64,000 nt of DNA from Thamnaconus septentrionalis (lineage: Eukaryota; Chordata; Actinopteri; Tetraodontiformes; Monacanthidae). This document shows positions 59,100 to 64,000 of the stretch, piece by piece (the stretch's first letter is position 1; every line of letters begins with the position of its first letter). Where the stretch lies: positions 2,241,629 to 2,305,628 of the forward strand of contig CM020505.1 of the NCBI GenBank assembly GCA_009823395.1, written 5' to 3'. The notes beneath the pieces are model-generated. The model was not told the DNA's origin. It saw nothing but the letters and a program-made list of their open reading frames with translations, and ran no database searches. Position numbers and translations under genes: made by a program.

Positions 59100-59674
59100 T
59101 AGGTGTCAAACTCATATAGTGGGGCCAAAATTTCAAACTTGGACCAAGTATTGGGCCAACATTCATATTTATTGAAAAAAAATCTTCCTCCAGATAGAAC
59201 AGCAAACCTTTTTATATGGAGCCCAAACAGGTTTTGCTTTAACACTGAATATAGAACAAGCAAAGGTTAGTACTATATAATAAATAACTTCATATTGCAA
59301 ACATTAAAAAAAAATTGCTTTTCAAATTAAGAACACATTGAAATGAATAAAACGTAAATAAAAATTTTATGGCTACTATTTTTTATTTGCAGCCTTCTGA
59401 TTTACATTTCAACAGTAACCATTTTCTACGGGCTGATAATACATTTAAAAATAAAGTGACAATAATAAACCAATTAAGTAATACTTATAGTTTGTTAAAG
59501 TATATAGTCTGCCAGAATACCAGTAGAGCATTCTGGGATTTGTAGTATTAGTGGTATATGTGCTATATAATACCGGCAAGCCAACAGTTCCAGTAGTGAT
59601 TTTGTATTGCCCTCGGGCCAAATTTAATTACACTGCGGACCACATTTGGCCCGTGGGCCAGAGATTGACACCTA
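59100..59674. mobile_element. hAT-like non-autonomous element, 575 bp
   Basis: The left end TAGGTGTCAAACTC is matched by the reverse complement of the right end, TAGGTGTCAATCTC. GGGCC and GGCCC words sit just inside both ends, as in the GGGTGTCAAACTC/GGGCC hAT non-autonomous repeats common in fish. The interior is AT-rich with no transposase. An 8-bp target duplication was not evident. Confidence 0.75.
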
Positions 59675-61559
59675 TGGCCTTCTGGAGAAATGAGTGGCTT
59701 GGATGTCCCAAGGATCTGGTCATTCACAGACTGCTTGCAGACTAAAAGGCAAGCTGATGATATTCTGTGTTTGCTTATACAAATAACTGTATTAACATCT
59801 TAGCACCTCTTAGCAATTGCTAGAATCCTCAGCCTTTTAAAAATGTTGTTGACTTTCTTAACAATTCTGTTGGCATCAAGTAAGCAGACACACGCAAGTA
59901 AAGAGTATATGGATTTAATGTAAGGGTTCAACATTGGGTTGCTGCACATTCACAGAGGTTTGTTCACCTGCCCTTGTGTGCAAAGGATGACAACATTTGT
60001 GTGCAAGATTTCTTTCTCTCACATCTCTATTTGGCTCTGCACAAAGGCATCCACACTTCAAAGGTGTCGGTTGCGGATCAAACACACTGGGTGAAGGTAG
60101 GTGGTGAATTAACACGCTCACCGTGGCTCCACTCGCTTCATCTAGGCTGCATTTTTATGTTTTTGCTTGCAGAAGTCACGTTTGTTGCCAAACCGGAATC
60201 CTAATGTGAATAAATGAACACGGATCAAAGAGAAGTTGCATGTCAAATTAATCAAATGTTGGCGTGTAAGCAAAAGTTGCACTTGATCCCGACGTCATTA
60301 AAAAAAAAAAAAAAAAAAAAAATCAATACAGTACATGTTACACGAGGAGGGGGGCTGAGCAAGAGAGGGAAAACTCACAGCGAACGGCCCCTCAGTGCTC
60401 TGATCAACCAGAGAGATAGAATAACTGACAGACAAGTTGAATGATATTGATCATAAATGCAACTCAGTGTTCTTTGGAGACGAAGGTCTATTAATCCCCT
60501 TTTTTTCAAGAATCACGTACGTTGGTGAATATGTCAAGCAGAGGGTTTAAAGTCTAAAGCACCTCTGACAATTTGCATTATTTTCATTGACAAATCATTG
60601 GGTGTTTAGATCTGGACTTCATTTTGATCTATCTGATAACCGATAGACAGAAATGTTTCAGTGGTGAAATGAGTTCCATCGTATCAACAGAAAATGTGCA
60701 AAGTGCATAAAACAAAATTGGACATATGCATAACTTGATAGATGCAAGAAAGAAATAGATGCATCCAATCATGAGAAAAGGAATTTAAGGTGGTCAGTTG
60801 CACGTTGTTTCACTCTTTGACTCTCCTGTGAAGAATGGCGACATGGGGGCCTCAAAACAATTCTTAAGTGACCTGAAAACAAAGATATTCCAGCTTGGTG
60901 AGATTTCAGCAGTCAGTTTCCACGGTGAGGAACGTTGTGAGGGCCACAGTCACAGCTCTTGGTTCAGGCCAGATGTGGCAGGCCACGAAAAATACTGGAG
61001 AGGTGAAGGATGGTGAGAATGGTCAAATAAAACCCACACACCACCTCCAAAGACCTACAAGGTCATCTCGCTTTGGACAAACCTGACTGAAGTACCTTGA
61101 CATATTTTTTGATGTGGAAAAATTGTTCTTTCAGAAACTTATGTGATTAGTTTGTATTTTTGAAACAAACTAAAGACAAATTCACTTCTATGTGTCGTGC
61201 CATTGAAGTCAAGTTGGAGTCCATAACGGGCTGCATGTCTGTCCAGACTTAAGATGTATTGCAAAAAAATGTTATGTGTATTGTTTGGGAACAGCATTCC
61301 ACTTTGATTTCTGTCATTTGCTAAAGCCAGTGGCTCCTACAGCTGCAGTATTGAGGTACAAGTTTTAGTTTTACTTCTGCACCTAAAGCATTTGATGTAT
61401 TTTATTACCCTTAATTGTGTTCATCATGTCCAACAGCAACACTAAAATTTATTATTGTGTTTCAGAGACAATGACTGCAATGTTAAAAGGTTTATGATTC
61501 TGCCTTCTTGAATGAGCAACATGCACCCCACCCAACCCTGCAGATAATTCCACATTTAT
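59675..61559. other. Unique AT-rich DNA, no gene seen
   Basis: Contains a 23-base A-tract at 60300-60322, possibly the tail of an unrecognised retrocopy. Frames of 63-76 codons have no known relatives. Confidence 0.4.
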
Positions 61560-62290
61560 CCCCTTAAATTCTGCATCTCATTAAAGGCCTAATGGAATGT
61601 GATTGATGAGCAAATTCACCCTGATTATAATGAGCTGTGACGGAGACGGTTATGATGTTCAGAGGAGGAACGTCAAGATGATGCCTTTAATGGGTTGTTT
61701 TGAAATAGCCTCTGCGATTTACAAGATTGCAAATAATTTAATATGCCTGGTCAGTAACATTGTTATAATAAGCCATCTAAAACAATTTATTAGATGTCCT
61801 CTCATAATAATTCATGCGGGTCTTGCGAGCTTTATGAACGATCAATCAAACTCGAGCCCCAACAGGCTGCATAATGAGGAACTCCTGAAGGAAATCAGAT
61901 CCGCGTACGATCAGAAACCAAACACCACTCTCCACATTCTATTTAGAACACGCTACAGTAAACACCGCAGACGTGGGTGCGAGCCCGTATCCGTCTCCGT
62001 GCGTGTCAGTTTAGTTTCCCGTTAGCAGAGGCGGTAGGTTGCAGTCCAATCCATCACAGATTATTGAATAAACACAAACCAAAGCAACTCCGCGGGGCTG
62101 TAATTGATGGTGTGATGCACAGCTAACGCTCTCAACTTAAATGCTACAATCAGCATACAAATTTTCCAATCTAATAAGTGACACAATAAATGATGGAAAC
62201 GCTTCTCTATTGACCCCGCTTGCAGAGAGAATTAAGCCGAAATATTGCAGACATGACTGCTGCCATCCTTTTTTTTTGAAATCACATCTA
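61560..62290. other. Strongest candidate conserved non-coding block
   Basis: About 700 bp without simple repeats or recognisable transposon. Features include TCTCATTAAAGGCCTAATGG, TTGCAAATAATTTAATATGC, a SOX-type CATTGTT (61758-61764), CTCATAATAATTCATGCGG, and TTGAATAAACAC with GTAATTGATGG at 62060-62110. A 140-codon forward frame (61603-62025) stays open, but its translation has no domain, signal peptide or family signature. It is called non-coding with an honest reservation that a lineage-specific exon cannot be excluded. Confidence 0.45.
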
Positions 62291-62679
62291 CGCATTGACC
62301 CTGAGGCGGAAAGTCGTAAAAGCTGTAGCTGTGCCGCATGGCAACAAACTCATTCAGCGCAAACTGATTAACATTTCAATACACGAAGCATCTGCGACCA
62401 AGACTTAAAAATAATAACAGTAAAAGTAACGAAATGTACTTTTGTACAACAAATAAGAGAGAGTGGATGACCTTTGCATAATGTTGTGCTGTTGTTGCAG
62501 AACACCACCAGGAAATGGTTGTTTTATGTTGAAATGAAGTACCAAACATTTCAGATATTTATCGGCTTTTGTTCACGGTGCCAAATGAAATTTTCAACAC
62601 TGTAAAGAAGCAGCAAACCGAGACATTTCACAACGTGATATGGGCCACTTGTATAGCATCAGAGTACACATGACAGTAA
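62291..62679. other. Unique DNA, no gene seen
   Basis: AT-rich spacer between two enhancer-like blocks. Confidence 0.4.
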
Positions 62680-62960
62680 TCTCCCCCAGGAGGCACGCAC
62701 TGACTTTCTCCATTACCTGCTCGTTACAGCGTAAACGTCCAGGTGAATGCAACCACGCCGCAGGAAGAGCTAATCCTCTAATGACATAGTCGCTCAATTG
62801 ATTGCAGTCTGATCCCAACCAAAGCCTTCCTGTAAGACCTTTTCTCTGTAAATTGATCAACGGCGGGACAGCGTCTGGAAAAGTCTGGCCTCGCTCAGAG
62901 CAGTGAGTGCCTTGAGAGACAATTACACGACATTTTGTTACCAACTACAGATTTTTCCGT
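62680..62960. other. Candidate conserved non-coding block
   Basis: Repeat-free, balanced, with GAGCTAATCCTCTAATGACA (an OTX-type TAATCC plus TAATGA), GCTCAATTGATTGCAG and GTAAATTGATCAACG. A 116-codon reverse frame (62594-62944) spans it without any family match. Confidence 0.4.
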
Positions 62961-63937
62961 TCCACCTTCATTTCATTTCCAGGAAGGGGAAGGGAACAGG
63001 AGAGCGGAAATACAGAAAAGATACTGGCGCACAAAAGTTCTTTCTTTCTCATTTTTCTTTTTTCTTTTTTCACATTTCTTTGTCAGTCCTGAGATGCAGC
63101 TTGCATGATGCAAGATTGTGCAATGCCTTGTTTTGAATTAATAAACCTTATTTCTCAACTTTAAAGCCAGGCTATGCGCCGTTTTGACATGAACAAATGT
63201 CTTTAATAATGTTTGTCACAAAGAAGATTTTCTCCAGGAGGCTGTCGTCTCTGAGATCCAAGAAAACTTATCTGCACTTTTTCGATCACGATTTCCATGA
63301 ATGTTTTAAAATTGCAAGTTGAAATAACATTTGTATTATTGTAGAGCACGTTCAAGGACTAAGGAATCACTGAACAAGCACAGGCGCACCAAAAAAACAT
63401 GACCTTATGTACCTTATCTACCTAATAATAACACACTGCCGCTCATCGTTTAGCTTTAGGGTTCACGCTTGCTTTGTCAATGCCTCAAAAAACACAGTTT
63501 TATTTCGTTTTTCAACATTAGTCACAGACCAAAGTCACAAAATGCTCTGAAAATTCCCATAAATTCTAGAATCAGGTGCCTGAATTTTGAAACACAGATG
63601 TGAGAGCTGGACGATTTGAAGGGAAACGGAAGGTCGATTGCAAGCTACTATAAAACGTGCTTCCTGAGGCACTTGCAGAGGATGGACAAAAGTGCACAGC
63701 AAATATCACATTGAGTCAGCTACACTTCTCAAGCAGGTCCAAACACTACAGCTTTAAAGGCCCCCGGGTGACTGTATGAGGAAGGATGGACTGGAATGGG
63801 TGTTGCTTACACAGAAAGACTGAGGGGGAAGAGACAGAGGGCCGCGGGGAAGTTGAAATGGATAAAATAAATGATTGAAAACGGACAGAGGATTGGCATT
63901 GTATGGTAGACTACATCAGTGAATAAGGCCACTTAGT

Positions 63938-63941
<4 letters not shown>
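62961..63941. other. Unique DNA, no gene seen
   Basis: A T/C-rich stretch at 63040-63082 and otherwise unremarkable sequence. Confidence 0.4.

Positions 63942-63980
<39 letters not shown>
63942..63980. repeat. (GA)n microsatellite
   Basis: About 19 GA units close to the right edge of the window. Confidence 0.95.
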
Positions 63981-63983
<3 letters not shown>

Positions 63984-64000
63984 ACAATCTTCCTAATCAC

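Noticed and set aside
61603..62025. 140-codon forward open frame
   Set aside because: The translation shows no known domain, signal peptide or codon regularity. A lineage-specific exon cannot be formally excluded without conservation data.
1..64000. CRISPR array, bacterial operon, prophage or organelle DNA
   Set aside because: No regularly spaced unique-spacer repeats, no long co-directional reading frames and no ribosome binding sites. Repeat content is that of a fish nuclear genome.
1..64000. Endogenous retrovirus or LTR element
   Set aside because: No paired long terminal repeats, primer binding site or gag/pol/env-like frames were recognised.

Overview
The window looks like nuclear DNA from a ray-finned (teleost) fish, perhaps a percomorph. 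The evidence is the set of interspersed repeats: short RTE/Rex3-type retrocopies with GATG/GAATG-type tails, Tc1-like transposon relics, a TTAA-flanked T2/Kolobok-type element, hAT-type and other terminal-inverted-repeat (TIR) elements, LINE reverse-transcriptase relics and a Penelope-like GIY-YIG relic. It also has very many dinucleotide microsatellites. The DNA is AT-rich with vertebrate-like spacing. I see no bacterial operons, ribosome binding sites, CRISPR arrays, rRNA or convincing tRNA.

I find no intact protein-coding gene and no convincing host exon. All open frames are short (longest 163 codons). They lack family signatures or arise from microsatellites, transposon relics or chance openings in non-coding DNA. 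The window is best read as intergenic sequence or the inside of a very large intron.

Layout. 0-6 kb: non-coding DNA, a local duplication around a long TA microsatellite (3.9-4.2 kb, part repeated at 5.65 kb) and a young retrocopy with a 15-bp target duplication (4.35-4.51 kb). 6.7-21.3 kb: several non-autonomous DNA transposons (6.77, 8.39, 15.13 and part of one at 21.2 kb), a common fish repeat (13.93 kb), a LINE/SINE tail (15.94 kb) and a decayed retrocopy (20.49 kb). 22.5-24.1 kb: TA/TG hairpin, a perfect palindrome and a hAT-like element. 24-32 kb: mostly unique DNA with three candidate conserved non-coding blocks and a second young retrocopy (28.34-28.48 kb). 33.9-39 kb: Penelope-like relic, reverse-strand Tc1 relic, and a second copy of the 15.13-kb TIR family. 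39-46 kb: microsatellites, candidate conserved blocks (40.0, 42.7, 45.9 kb), LINE tails, a palindrome cluster and a forward Tc1 relic. 46.78-48.21 kb: the TTAA-flanked element, with a 26-bp palindrome centred on a CRE octamer. 48.5-53 kb: three independent LINE relics. 55.3 kb: telomere-like CCCTAA-type tract. 57-64 kb: candidate conserved blocks, most strikingly 61.56-62.29 kb, and a hAT-like element at 59.1-59.67 kb.

The non-repetitive blocks called candidate conserved non-coding elements rest only on texture: repeat-free, mixed composition, homeodomain/POU/SOX-like words and absence of coding signal. I could not test conservation. If it holds, the window would resemble a gene-poor regulatory landscape around a developmental gene outside the window. 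I found no previously undescribed multi-gene system. The most solid observations are structural ones about mobile elements, and these can be checked directly.
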